64,000 nt of DNA from Prosopocoilus inquinatus (GCA_036172665.1 CM069870.1:27874001-27938000); one strand, 5' to 3'; positions 9,956-22,789 are shown, counted from the stretch's first letter. Program-made: numbers and translations. Notes: a model not told the origin generated them from the letters alone.

Positions 9956-12331
9956 TATGTATTACACTAGTGCCTTAACAGAAAATAAGTCACTTAAGAA
10001 AAATTAGTCCACTCGAGCAAGCGAGTAAACATTCCTTTCTAGACTTATTTGCCTTATAAAACACTTGTATAATAAATAGCTAAATTCGTTTATAATTTAC
10101 CTTCACGTAAAAATAATTTTCTTCGCGTAACTTCCCAACCATGATTTTACTTTAGTTCAAAAATTTATTAAATGTCGTTCTACCTTTAAATAGAAATTCG
10201 TTTATATGCAGTCCATAATATTACTTTTATAAGTGAAACAACAGTTCTACTTTATCCAAGATTATATAAGAAAAAAAAGCATTTCAGACAGGCAGTTATG
10301 CTTTATGTAATTAATTTTTTTAGACGTTGTTCATAATAAAAAAGAAGGATTAACTTTTTACAGGTACAAGATTATCTGCATTCACAGTGGATTTCTTTGT
10401 GATTATTTATTTTTAAACTCGAAGTCTTTCTTTATGTGTGTTTTCTGTACTGGTTTATTTACATAAGCAAACTCAGCAACGGTAATCAAGCATTAAATTT
10501 TATGCAATCATACTTAATGCAGGTACTTCTTTCTCACTAATTGACAATTAATTTTGATTTTAATTGAAACTAGAAACTATTGAGAGCTTTCGGTCTTTAA
10601 TTAAATTAAATTACGACAGACAATTTAATTTTACTTATTGACTTAATGGGGAGGCAGCGTCCTCAATACATTCTAAAAAGTTAAGAGTTTGTGATATAAT
10701 ATTTAAATTGTTACATTTTGCAACTTATTTGCGTAACGTACTATTAAATTAGAATGAATAAGCATTAAATATTTATTTATAGCTAAGGAGTGGTGGTAAT
10801 ATGTGAGTTTTAAGACAACTGTAATTTGTTATAATAAAAGATACATATTTTTCATTGTCGTGTATTATACTGTCCACTGTTCATTCAACTTTAGTGAAAG
10901 AACTTTAGAAAACCGCAAGCTTTGTTAAATTATCACAAATAATTGCAGTTAATAGATAAGTGTCGCATGCTTGTTTGCACCACTTTCACTTAAAATTTTA
11001 AATCCTACTTAAGTGGTTAAGTTACACTTTATGTGCCTCGCAACTGTGCCTTCTAAAAGAAAGATTTTTAAAATTTACTTATTTATGGTCGCTTATTTTT
11101 ATGCAATTACCTATTTATATAATTTGATAAAACATTTTTATTTTATTATTTTATTTATTTGTATTTTAGATCAATTAATAGAAATCCTATTATTAATTAT
11201 TATGTGTTCGTGAAAATGCAATAGAATTAACCACTTTTGTGGAAAGAAGTAATGGGGTAATTTTGTCTTCAGAATATAATAGACACTTTACATTTGTAAT
11301 AGAAATCCCAAATGCGTAGCACCACTCATCTCACTTTAGACATGAAATTAAAAAAGAATCACACCGTTAAACTTAGGTAAACATTACTGAATATGCAGGC
11401 AAAAAGCAGTCCCAAAACTAAGCGAATCTCGTACTAAGACGCCAAGTGCAGTAGTTACACAAAAGCTACAACAAATCATATGAAAAAATAATTCTTCAAA
11501 CAATCCAACGCATTTTCAATAATTAAGCACGGAGCGCGATGTCAGCCATGTTATAACTGCAATAATTTGTATTTAAAACGATTTTTGTACGATTAAGACA
11601 TAATGGTTATCCAAGTTACAATACACTAATTAACCTGAATGAAAATATTGAAAATACTTATTGTTGTTCCTTAATTATTTCATTTGGTTTTAAATAAAAT
11701 TATTAGATTATCAATTTTTAATTAAAATGTTCAAACGTTAATTTAACTTAATTATATTAGTTGTTAATTTTTACGACGACCCGTACTGCTTCAGCAAAAG
11801 TAATTTAATTACATAATTTATAAAAATAACTATCATTGAATAACAAAGTTACAAATAACTATTACGGTGTTGCATTTAAATAAAAATAAGTAAAAAAAAA
11901 CCTGGAATACATTTACTTGACTGGACATATGATAGATAGATATTCATTTTGTAGCAGCGGACTTAGTTACAATCATCAAAAAAACATATTACAATCAGCA
12001 GACAACACATAAATGCTAGTGAAATGAATATTACAATACTCCATGAGTATATAACAAAGATATATAGATAAAAATTTTTGTATAAATAAAATAATGTGTA
12101 AATAAAAATAAGTGTATAAATAAAATAAGTGTAAATAGGTGCGTACAATCACAAATAACTAATATAAAATGTTGTAAAACCAACAGAGTCAATTATGTAA
12201 ATACGGTCGCAAAAAAGACAAATAAGTAATAAGATTTTAGAAAATAACACAGAATAATAAAAAAATAATAGTTATAATAATCACAGTGATGATGACGGTA
12301 AAGAAAATACAATAGAAAATGTAAAAAGGTA
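9956..12331. other. AT-rich stretch, partly LINE 3' sequence
   Basis: I see no gene. Low-complexity AAATAAAATAAGTGTAAATA-type sequence near 12050-12140 and (AAT)-rich sequence near 12250-12290 may be the 3' untranslated tail of the minus-strand LINE that follows. Confidence 0.4.
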
Positions 12332-12598
12332 TTAAAATTCGATATCACAGTCCAAATAGTCTTTAATACTATAAAAAACTTTGTCGAAAAGAAACGATTT
12401 CACCCATTTTGCAAACATCTTACAGTTCATTTGCCTCACTTGAATTGGGAGCTTGTTATAAAATTTAACGCACAGAAAATTTGGTCCTGTTTGCGACCGT
12501 TTAATTCGTTGGTACGGAATGCTTACGTCGTCCTGAGGTCTTGTGTTGTAAGTATGAAATTCGCTATTGTGAGAAAACTTTACAGAATTTTTGGATGT
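12332..12598 (-). pseudogene. LINE (CR1/jockey-like) C-terminal coding end
   Basis: Read on the minus strand this gives HTYNTRPQDDVSIPYQRIKR, then FYNKLPIQVRQ and a tail ending DYLDCDIEF before a TAA stop at 12332-12334. The H-YNTR...FYNKLP pattern is typical of the far C-terminus of insect non-LTR retrotransposon polyproteins. Its upstream part is cut off by hAT element A, which starts at 12607. I could not find a clear continuation beyond 14793. The 3' tail lies toward lower coordinates. Confidence 0.6.
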
Positions 12599-12606
12599 GT
12601 TATGTT

Positions 12607-14784
12607 TAGAGACCGGATTTATAAGTTTTTACAAGTTTTTTACGCTAACATACCTAAACTTGGCGTTTTGTATTTATATGTTTGTCGATTAGAGAAGCCC
12701 AAAAATGGTAGTTTTATTTCGCATATAACTTAATATTTTATACTTTTAGCGCATATTTATTTATTTATCCATATATTGATATAAATAACATTATAATTCC
12801 ATATACGGTCAATATTCAAGTCTGCAGCTTTTCCAAGAAGTAATTTATTCTCCTCAAAGTCTGGCCACTTTATTTTACGATTTCCCGGAATGTGATTTTC
12901 TGGGAATCTGTAGCGACTCAGGCACTCGCACTTGCATTTTGCACTTATGTTTTGCATTTCAGTTTGAGATAAGAACTCAGTGAATGTGTGTGACTAGTGA
13001 CTAGTGTACTTATCAACGCGAATTAGTTGTTATTTGCTTATTTAATTTAAAGACGAAATAAATTCAGTGCTTATCTTTTCAAAATGCCGAAAGTAGCATC
13101 CTCTTGATCTATTGAAAAAATGGATTAAAGCATCTAACTACAGATGGAAAAGTTAATTTTTGCAACGCATGCTCAAAACAGGTAGACACCTTACAAATTC
13201 TCTTAAAAATCACATTTTCAGTTTGACAATATTTTAAGGTGTCATCGTCAGACCAAAAGTACCAGATTGATCAACATTTGGCTACAAACCTCCATAAGGA
13301 GTCGGAGAAAAGATGTATCTAACTTTAAGCAGTCTTTTATTTCTTCAACAGCCAGTAACTCACAGGGCAGTGACACAGGAAATGAATTCTTTTTAGACTT
13401 GTGCAGTGCTATGGCAGAGTCAAACTTTCCTTGGCATAAACTTGAGCAACCAAGTTTTCGAACTTTTTTGGAAAAATACTGCAATCGTCATATTCCAAAT
13501 GAATCGACTTTGCGGAAAAACTATCTAAGTATATGCTACCAGCAACGGATGAAGAAAATAAGAGAGAAGCTTAGCGACAACAATATTTATATAGTAGTTG
13601 ATGAAACGACAGATGCCTGCGGTCGTTATGTAGCAAATATGTTAGCAGGAGTATTAAGCAACACAGTTGCACCAATATCTTATTTAGTAAATAGTACAGT
13701 TTTGGAAAAAACAAATCATTCAACGATCGCACGTTTTATTAACGACAGCTTGACACTTTTATATGCACCTAATCAAGTTAAATCGGAAAATATATTACTA
13801 ATGGTGTCTGATGCAGCAGCCTACATGATAAAAGCAGGACAGGCTTTACATATGTTTTACCCAAATTTGATGCACTTCACTGGTATGGGTCACGCAATGA
13901 ATAGGCTCGCTGAATTGGTGCGACTAGAATACCCAACAGTAAATAAGTTGATCAATAACGGAAAAAGGGCATTTCTTAAAGCCCCACTGCGTATACAACA
14001 CTATTAAGAATTAGCTGCTGACCTGCCATTACCACCAAAACCAATAATTACGAGATGGGGTACGTGGCTTGAAGCAGCAAATTTTTACGCAGATAACTTT
14101 AAACAATTAAAGGAAATTTTCTTAGAATTGGATGATTACAATTCAGCGGCTTTAAGAATTTGTAAGGAATGCATGTCGAACACAAACATCGGGAATCAAT
14201 TAGCATTCATTAAAACTCATTTTTCGGTTTTAATATCCACCATTAAAAAGTTGGAATCATCCCAGACGGCTCTATTAGATTCTTTTGAAGTGGTCCATGA
14301 TGCAATTGAAAGTGTAAAATCAATTCCAGAGGAGATAGGAGAGAAGTTAATGACAAAATTAGACAAGGTTCTATTACGTAATCCTGACTACAATAAAATG
14401 AGGAAAATCTGTTTAGTTTTAAAAGGTCAAAGTGAAGAGGATTTGGACATGGACCCCAAAGATGTAGCATCCATGAAATTTGCGCCCATTACTTCATGCG
14501 ATGTCGACCGTTCGTTTTCCTCTTATAAAAATATTTTGACAGACAGACAACAAAATTTTACCCCAAATAATTTAAATCAACTGTTGATTATATTTTGTAA
14601 TCCTACTATTTAAGTGTTAAGTGTTAAAATTACTTATATGAAACAATTTATGTTTTTATTATTCTAAAGTATGTATAAGTAAAATAAAATTTTTATCGCA
14701 TATAATATCCATATTTTGATCTATTTTAATCGCATAAAAAAAACTTATTTTCCACTTTTTTAGCACATATAAATCCGGTCCTTA
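12607..14784 (+). mobile_element. hAT element A (8-bp duplication GTTATGTT)
   Basis: Perfect duplications GTTATGTT flank it (12599-12606 and 14785-14792). The terminal inverted repeats are TAGAGACCGGATTTATA and TAAGGACCGGATTTATA, matching the hAT start pattern and the ends of element B (53963-56175). The element is 2178 bp long and holds one broken transposase gene. It landed in a LINE relic. Confidence 0.85.
13084..14613 (+). pseudogene. hAT transposase with CGGBP1-like N-terminal segment, broken
   Basis: This is a sister of the transposase in element B. Exon 1 starts MPKVASS and contains a DGKVNFCNACSKQ zinc-finger half, but it has several frame breaks. An intron of about 40 nt (GTAGAC...TTTTCAG, ending near 13220) matches the intron position in element B. 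Exon 2 then reads DLCSAMAESNFPWHKL and SFRTFLEKYC-STLRKNY, which resembles the human CGG-repeat binding protein CGGBP1. The core follows: VVDETTD, LMVSDAAAYMIKAGQ, TRWGTWLEAA and the hAT dimerisation segment ITSCDVDRSFSSYKNIL. A TAA stop at 14005-14007 splits the core. The cysteine of the CxxH motif (CLAH in element B) is changed to glycine (GMGH). It is inactive. Confidence 0.8.
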
Positions 14785-14979
14785 GTTATGTTATAAAAAT
14801 TAGCCGTATAAAGTACCATATAAATTAAAGGAAACATCACATGAAACGTAGTAATAAAATTAGTTATGAGGTAGTACATAAAAATGAAACATGAATGATT
14901 CATAAATTTTAACAAAGGCGGAAATTTAAGTGGTTGCTTGCTAAGAAAATTTAATTACATTGTATCGTGTTTATCTAAA

Positions 14980-15169
14980 AGTAATAATAATAATAATCTT
15001 TACTGGTCACCTCACAAATAACATAACATAAAACAAAACGAAGCATACGATTCAGATAAATGGTAACCAAAGGATTTTGAAACAGCAATTTCCAGATTAA
15101 TTTCTTTCATAAAAATTAATTGTAAATTTAATGTAATTTTGGCGGCTTTAATTAATAATAGCAAATGCT
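14980..15169 (-). repeat. Probable LINE 3' tail with (TAA)n
   Basis: The run AATAATAATAATAATCTTTACTGGTCACC reads on the minus strand as an AAAGATTATTATTATT tail. Such trinucleotide tails are common at the 3' ends of insect CR1-like LINEs. No coding sequence is attached. Confidence 0.35.
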
Positions 15170-15351
15170 ATTGTTAGCAGAGCTGTTGCAAGTACTGCTA
15201 CAAAGTACTGGTAGTTCTCAGTACCCAGTATCCAGAAGTTTTTGTTTGAAATTCAGTATCACTACAGTACTTGTAGGAAGTACTTAGAGTTTCAAGTATT
15301 TTACTGAAAATAGAGAAATTCCAGTACCAGTATCAAGTATCTACTCTTTAC

Positions 15352-18300
15352 TAGTGATGGAACGGACCTACTGCTCGCAGGACCGAACGAACACCGAGAT
15401 ACTGTCGCAGAACCGAACAAGTCCGGCGGAACCTACTGCCACATATTTACAACATAGCTGATAAAGGAAATTATTACTATAAACTTTGAGTGCGTGGCTC
15501 AGACGTAACGTTCATGTTTCGTAATGCGAATGTTCGTGGTTCAATTCTTAGACAGAGTTAGATTTTTTTTTTATATTTATAATTTTATGCAAAATTATTT
15601 TTACTTTATTTACCGCTTCTTCAGTATAGATCTTAAAACAAATTTGACGATTAATTACATAATTGATATTTGGCAAGTAAAATTTGTAGAATTTCAATAC
15701 TAATGAACGTGGCTTTATACACATGTCAGCAATTTTATTTATTTTTTTAATTTTCTGCAAACCCTGAAACTGACTGAATATGATACAAAAATTAATACAA
15801 AACATGTCAAGAAATAAAAAAATATGTAGAAAATCTTATCTTGTTTTTCGGCAAGACTTAACGTTTTGTGTGTCCCTTTTTGGTACAGCGTGAATTTGAT
15901 TTGAAAAAAAGTAGGTGTGTTCTTCTGAGTTATAGGAAAACAATTAGGGATTTTAATTATTATGGTATTTTATGTTTTGAAGACAAAATACGGCTAACAT
16001 TTACGCTGCGGTCTATACGACTATAACTTAATTCTTAAAATTATTATTAGTAAGATTTGTGTCTCAATTACTTAAATAATTGAAACAGAAAAATTTTGGA
16101 AATTTTAGCTTCAATTATATAGGGAGAACCAACAGGCGTGGGAGGAAGATTGTGGCGTTACTGCTGAACATTTTTGAAATCTGTATGCGCACTAACATAC
16201 ATATCGGTTAGATGTACAATCTAAAATTATTTAGGCATATACAGGGTGTCTCGTAAGAGCTAGGCGACCCGAACATATATTTTTCTAAATGGAACAGCCT
16301 ATACAGGGTGTCCGCCGAGTGCCGCGGTCTTCTCTACCGTCTAAACCGTACAAGATAGAAAGGTGTAAATCAGTCAGCTTTATTTTATAAAATTATTTTT
16401 GGCTAACTAGGGAGTTCAGTAACTGAGAGCCATACCAAAGTTATATTTTTTTTTAATGGAACACCCAGTGTATTTTTACGTATTTCGAAAGTACGCATAG
16501 CGAATAGGTAATAACCAAAGATTTCGGAAGTTTTTTTTCGGATTTCGGAGTTTGTAAGATATTAATGATTATGTGTAAAAAATTGCACTATGTTGAGCTC
16601 TTATAGTTTGACTATTTATTTACATTTCGTTCTGAATTTTTGCAGGTAGTCAATACAATATCTCGTCTACAGAAATTTCACAACAGCTCAGATCTATTAG
16701 TTATTACGTACAGGGCGTTAAATTTTGAAAAAAATAATTTTTCTAAAAATTTTCAAATGGAACACCCGGTATATGTAAATTCTCATGAAACACTGCTTTA
16801 ATGAGCTTTCATAAAACGCCAAATGTTTTTGTCTCAACTTTCTTTCAATATTAACGTTATTTAGCTTTTCCATCCGGGTTTTCAGTTTCAACTAGAAGAT
16901 AAATGAACGGAAATGTTTTATTTTAATCGTTCAAATTGTTCAAAGTAATTGAATGTGTTCCTATTAAACTAATTTCTGTTTTCCTTTATTTTTAAAATAT
17001 TTAAATAACTTTATTGAAATAATAAAAAAAAAATTCAAAATCAAGTTGCCGTTTGCTAGAAAAGAGGAAAACAGTTCCCATAAGTTTTAATTGAAAGAAC
17101 GTTTGTTTAGATTAGTGACACACTACTTTTACAAATTTGGCGTTTGATGAAAGCTCATTAAAGCAGTGTTTCACAAGAGTTTAGATGTACTGGGTGTTCC
17201 ATTAGAAAATTTTGAAAAAAATTAACTTTGTTTAAAACTTAAACTAATTATAAGAACTCAAAATAGAGCAATTTTTTACACATAATCATTAGTATCCTAC
17301 AAACTCTTAAAAAAAACTTCTGAAATCTTTGGTTATTACATATTCATTATGCGTACTTGCGAAATATATAAAAATAATCTGGGTGTTCCATTTAAAAAAA
17401 TATAACTTTGGTATGGCTCTCAGTTACTTAACACCCTGTATAGCCAAAAATAATTTTATAAAATAGAGCTGACTGATTTATACCTTAGTTAGTTTGAAAT
17501 GAATTTCTATCTTTATACTTTAGACAGTAGAGAAAACCGCGGCACTTGGCGGACACCTGTATATTATTGCACTATTATTGCACTATTGCTCATTATGAGT
17601 GGATGAAAATAGCATAGGGTTTTATTGAACTAAAGTTTATGGTTTTTGAGTTATTGACAATTTACCGGAAAAAATGACAAACTTTGTTACTGTAAATTAG
17701 CTTTTTTTTAAACATGTTGCTTTAAAGTTTTATAGACACATTATTTAACTATTGGAAAACAGAAATGTGTAATCAATTCGAAATTCCTTCGTGTACCTTA
17801 CATAGGGTGATGCACAACGTAAATGACCGTTTTTCGTACATTTGTCCAAATATGGAGATACGATAGTTTACCTCTGTACTATTGATATAGTGTGTTCCAT
17901 TTAAAAAAATATATGTTAGGGTCATCCACTCTTATGGAACACTCTGTATATGTCTAAAGAGAATTTTAGAAATGTTGTTTAGAAATGTTGTGCATCTAAC
18001 CGATGCGTTTCAAAAAATTCAACACAGGACTGTAACCATCTCTTATGTCTTGTTTGAAAACAATTTTTGTCCCTATTAGTAGATTTGCAACGTAGTTCAA
18101 TGTTTCTTAAAAAAAAAACGCAATAATATTTCGTAAATGTTTTCACATTTTTTTTAGCAAACACAGTTTTTTTAATTAATTACAACAATCGTTCCTCGGC
18201 AAATGTGTTAAATTTTAATCATTCCTCCAACAATTTTAAACGGGTAAAACTTATCCCATAAAGTGATATCAAAAAATTTGAAACTTGTATATGGGATGTT

Positions 18301-18581
18301 AAATTTTGATGCTACGGTGACAATCGATCACAGAACGACATTTTAAATTTTAGAGGAGAAATGTATTTAACTTAGATTTTGGGGTAAATATAAAAATCTT
18401 CCTTTAGTAATATTAGCCATTAGGAATTGATAAAAACCAAATCATGAAATATATTGCAAACACTATTCGACAGCCTGTATAAAAAACGGTACACCGAACT
18501 GTTCGGCCGAAACCGGACGGTTCGTTCATAGGCCGAATCGGCCGGATTCAGTACCGCGGCAGGATGTTCGTTTCATCTCTA
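15352..18581. mobile_element. Inner hAT element (8-bp duplication CTCTTTAC)
   Basis: Perfect duplications CTCTTTAC flank it (15344-15351 and 18582-18589). The ends are TAGTGATGGAACGGACC and, reverse-complemented, TAGAGATGAAACGAACATCC. GC-rich CCGAAC/CCGGAC motifs repeat near both ends (15380-15440 and 18490-18560). No transposase remains. A large foldback (16233-17951) sits in the middle. It is the second layer of a three-layer nest. Confidence 0.75.
16233..17951. mobile_element. Large palindromic foldback element with TATACAGGGTG ends
   Basis: The outer arms (about 65 bp: 16233-16298 and 17887-17951) and much longer inner arms (about 16303-16900 and 16980-17563) are inverted copies. Matched landmarks include GTCCGCC(G/A)AGTGCCGCGG, GAGAGCCATACCAAAG, ACACTGCTTTAATGAGCTTTCAT and several AATGGAACACCC boxes. 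Arm divergence looks like 10-15% by eye. There is no reading frame of note. Confidence 0.7.
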
Positions 18582-18915
18582 CTCTTTACAGTACTTGCAG
18601 AACTTTATAATATTTGCATTACTTTAATGTACTTACAGTATTTTATTTTAAACTAGCACATGTATTAATAGAATTTTGTCGAATAATTCTAATCATAATA
18701 TTCAAATCGCTGTTTGCTTAATTATTTCGTACATTTGTGAATTGTGTTACGTAATTGGATAGAATAAGTTAAAACGATGCTTGATTGATCTGGAGCCCAA
18801 GAGACATTAAATTGACGCAGGCCGGTAGGATTCCTAGTAAATAATTGCTTATTAAATTATGTTTTTAACGTTACCTGAAGATGAATAGTTAAATAAGAAA
18901 AGCAGCTTTTAATGT

Positions 18916-19126
18916 AAATCATAAAAAGATATGAAACAAATAAAAACACTTTACTAAACGAGCTAAAAATGTAATTTATTAACTTACTTGACATTTCGCA
19001 AAGATTATTTGCCTTATCAAAAGTGAATAACGGAATTGCGAAACGTCAAGTAAGTTAATAAATTACATTTATAGCTCGTTTTCTAAAGTGTTTTTATTTG
19101 TTTCATATCTTTCTGTAATTCTTATG
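18916..19126. mobile_element. Palindromic MITE with arms of about 90 bp
   Basis: The left arm (AAAGATATGAAACAAATAAA... to about 19000) and the right arm (about 19035-19118) are near-perfect inverted copies. Both contain ACGAGCT, TGTAATTTATTAACTTACTT and TTTCGCAA. It lies within the outer 15178-19634 element. Confidence 0.75.
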
Positions 19127-19325
19127 AGCAAGATCTATACGAAAATTAAATCATAAAGTTAGTTATATAATTACATAATCAAACTGCATGTTCATCGTTT
19201 CACGCACAACTTATTTTAAAACAATATTACTTATTATTATGGTATAGTACTGTCCATCAGATTTAATTAATGTAATTATTTATAAGTAAATTTTTTTTTT
19301 AATCTTGAACCGAACAGAAATATGA

Positions 19326-19366
19326 ACACAACGTTTCGCTATCGATTGATAGCTTCGTCAGGAGTG
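19326..19366 (-). ncRNA. Hammerhead-ribozyme-like core, family 2
   Basis: On the minus strand the order is CTGACGA (19355-19361), a perfect stem-loop AGCTATC-AATC-GATAGC, then GAAAC (19333-19337). This is the catalytic-core order of a hammerhead ribozyme, with C for U at one core position. Such modules are known in Penelope-like elements and other repeats. A more degenerate copy lies at 59055-59097. I could not define stems I and III or a cleavage site, so activity is unknown. Confidence 0.45.
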
Positions 19367-19642
19367 GAAAAACATGCGTTGTCAGGAGTGAACTGGAAAT
19401 ATTTTATTGTACTGCAAATTTCTGGAAGTACTGCAGGTACCTTTAAGTACATTTCCAAGTATGCAGTATTACTTATTACAAATAATATACCATATATATC
19501 AGTACTTTGTGAGTGGTACTTAAAATTCAAGGACCAGTAACGGTAATTCAAAGGTACTGGGAGTAAAGTACTTCAATTACTAAAATTAATCAGTAATATT
19601 GCAGTAAAACTTGGTAATCAGTACCGCAGTTCTGATTCTTAG

Positions 19643-22600
19643 TAAAATTATACACGCGAATAGAAAACATTAATGAGTGATCAGACCTAATAAATTTGAC
19701 ATTTTGAACGCGATACGATGATAAACAACATAATGTTTCATTCGAATCTGAAAATAAATAGAATATCTGGTAAACCGGACAGTCATTTGTTTTTCAGATG
19801 TTGTTATAAAATCGAGCAGGCATAGTCCTGAAACTTCTCTAATTTAAACTATTTGGCGAAATATGAAATAAAAAAGTTAACTATTGTAACCATTTACCGT
19901 GAACGCCAAGATTTATTTACTAAATGAATTACAAAATAGTAAGCTTTGAGAGGCATAATTGATTTGACATTCTAATGGTACCATAAAATTGACTAGGAGA
20001 GATCCTGAAGCTTCCCTAATTTAAGTTACTTTCAAATAAAGCGGCTCCTGTGAACACACTGTATATAGTAATTGGATAAAATCGGTGATAAACGCGAAGA
20101 TAGTGATGTATCTCTTGTTGCACAGCTGATTTCCATTATTTCCACACACCCGGTACAGTGATAATTATTATTTGTTTTAAAGGCACGATAAGCAAGAAAT
20201 TTAAAGTTAAAAATTCTGGTTATTAGGTAAGCAAAAAACTGAGAGAAATATAAAGATTCAAAATTTAAATACTACGGAAATCATTATAACTTTATTTATT
20301 TCAAGTAATTGAAGGGTCCAACGCAAAAAACGGCTATTTCCAGTTTTTGCCGAAATTGAATTATGCATATCGGCAAGTTCATAACATGATGCCTCATCGT
20401 CCAGTGCAAGAATCAGGTGCCAACGTTCACTCAAATCAACGTCCACTTCAAACAGGCCTGATTCATTATTTGGAAGGATACTCAGAATTTAAAAGGATAC
20501 TCAGAATTAAAAATTGATTCATCTGAAATGCGGTCTTTCCGTCCTTACTGTTTTTGAAGACGGTGTTGTTCAAATCCAATTACGAGTCATTTAGGTAGTT
20601 GCTTGTTGAATAACATATGCAATAATATATCATCTCCCGGAGATGCCCTGCTTCTAGCACTGTAAACAATTCAAGTTAACCTCACTTTTTTGTGGCAGAC
20701 GGGTGTGGCTCTTATTTTGCGACTGCAAGGTGGTTCGGTTGTTTTTTTGCATGAAAGTGCCGTTTTTGATTCCTTACTGTGCAAAACCTGCGTATCTCTA
20801 GTTTTTTAAATTTATTTTACTTTACTCTTTTTATGGATTTTTTTAGTTGGGCTGATACTAAGGCTTACACAGCTTCAGTCATAATTTTGAATTCTGAACA
20901 ACTGCGTGTAAATGACATGTTTTCTTGTTCTCCTGTAAAATTAGTAAAGTGAAGGTAGCCGGTTTTTGCATTGGAACCTTCAATTGCTTTACTATCCATG
21001 TTGTTAATAAAAAAAATATATATTCTTATCACTACGAGGGGCTTGTTATGTATGTAAATACAAATCTGCGGAGGTGAGATATCAATGTTGTCTTTTACTT
21101 AGAGGCTCAAGAAAAAGCTCTTAAGATGTAAACTTGTTTCGTGGGAATAAAACACTTGTTTTTAAAGTTTTAAAATCACGGTCTCGTTTTGTCTTCTGAA
21201 ATTACACTTCAAATTTTTTGGGATAAAGTTAAAAGTTAAGCATCGCATAACTATTTTTTTCGTTGACCCGTTGACCGTTTATTGAAAGGTATACTAATGA
21301 ATGACTTTGTAAGAAATCGTCCTTTAGTATAAGTTTTTTAGTGATTTTATGTTGTTGAATTACTTTCGTATACATACATTAATATAAATCTTTAATGCAC
21401 GATTTTGTGTTAAAGAATAGAGATCAGATTATGATATGCAAATTGCATATTTGCTTCTATGACGTATACATTTATTTTCTTCGGGGCATATCAAATAATT
21501 TTGAATCAATTGAAGTAATATAAAAAATGTATGTTTTACATATTTTAGACATGTTATGCATATTTCGTGAAAAATGCAATTTCTCAGATATACGTTTGTT
21601 GATTTACTTATTTTCTGGTTGAAACCTTGCAAATCTACGTAGAATATCAGATAATAAACTCACAACCCTCCGCTAAGAAATATATTAGAAACTATTTTGG
21701 ACATGAGGAATAAACTTAACAAGTTTACCAGTTTACCTGGGGACAGGTTTTTACGTATTCCGAATAATTTGCCCAGCGTGTAGTTTGGTATAAATTGAAC
21801 TTAGCTACAGAATCTTTTTTTAAATAACTTAGAATTGAGCGTATGAAAAATTCTCAAACTTTTCACTTTAAAGAGTACTTTAAAAAATCGACAGGGAATT
21901 TAGTTGTTAAATTATTAGGGAAGCTAATATTCGAGCACCTTTAAATTAACATGGGATTTCCTACGTTGTGTATCAAAATGCAGCACCTTGTATGGTTTGA
22001 TTTTTGTGTTGTAAAAAAATAAAGGAATCATCGAACTTGAGAATAAAAAATGTGAAGTAAATGGTATATTATTATCGTCAGAGAGCGGCCAAGGTCAGGT
22101 TTTCCATTCTGTTTTCCGTTTTGGAATTAAAGGGCGATTCCTAGAAGGCTTATTGTATTGTTACAATGCCTCTGATTCAATAAGTGTAATATACCATGTT
22201 TTATGCTTTACATAACTTATTTGTCAAAAAAAATGTTTTTTTAAATGAGTTTACATTAATATATTATGACATGATCTATTATGACAGACAGACAGACAGC
22301 AGCTCTTTATAATAACTATTAAAGATTTGGTTAACCAAAAGATTTGGTTACGAAACGATTCGACACAAAACGGGCCTAAATATACAGGGTGACTAGCGAG
22401 ATTTCCCACCCTCTTTAACTTCTTTATTTTTTAATTTAGAAAGAAGTCTTTATTATAAAACATCGCTTAACTGACTTATAAACTAAAATTTTATTTTTTG
22501 TAATGGAACACTTATATTAAATATCGTAATAAAATCTTAAATAATAATCGCCTTTCTTTTTTTAAAAACAAATTTTGCTTTTTTAAAACTTTGTTTAATT

Positions 22601-22789
22601 ACATCCTAACATTTTATCTAACAGACCATTATTCACAATTTATACCAGAAGTTCCCGATGGGGTCGGTATCGATCCCTTGAAGGTCAATGAAGACTTAAA
22701 TGAGGTCGATGAACCTTAGGAATCCACTGGGAGTCTTTTAGGGGGTCGGAGTTGTTAAGTCTTGTTTAACGAAGGCGCAGCTGAATAGT
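19643..22789. other. Non-coding stretch with minor repeats
   Basis: A diverged direct duplication with a period of about 175 bp is visible (19790-19860 against 19965-20035, sharing ATAAAAT-GA--AGG and CTTC(T/C)CTAATTTAA). A short GGATACTCAGAATT duplication lies near 20473-20508. A (GACA)4 run lies near 22285, and a lone TATACAGGGTGAC end at 22381. No gene is recognised. Confidence 0.45.

Larger units (their letters stand above)
15178..19634. mobile_element. Outer hAT-like element rich in AGTACT motifs, holding nested insertions
   Basis: The ends CAGAGCTGTTGCAAGTACTG and, reverse-complemented, CAGAACTGCGGTACTG fit the hAT CAGxG/CAGxACTG pattern. Near-identical 8-bp duplications ATTGTTAG (15170-15177) and ATTCTTAG (19635-19642) flank it. 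AGTACTG and GTACTTGCAG variants recur near both ends. No transposase is readable. An inner hAT element (15352-18581) and a palindromic MITE (18916-19126) are inserted in it. Without the inner hAT it would be about 1.2 kb. Confidence 0.65.

Noticed and set aside
14243..14470. Minus-strand frame within the hAT element A transposase
   Set aside because: It is a shadow of the plus-strand transposase coding sequence.
14793..14980. Continuation of the LINE coding region beyond hAT element A
   Set aside because: Minus-strand translation next to the junction gives stops and no reverse-transcriptase motif.
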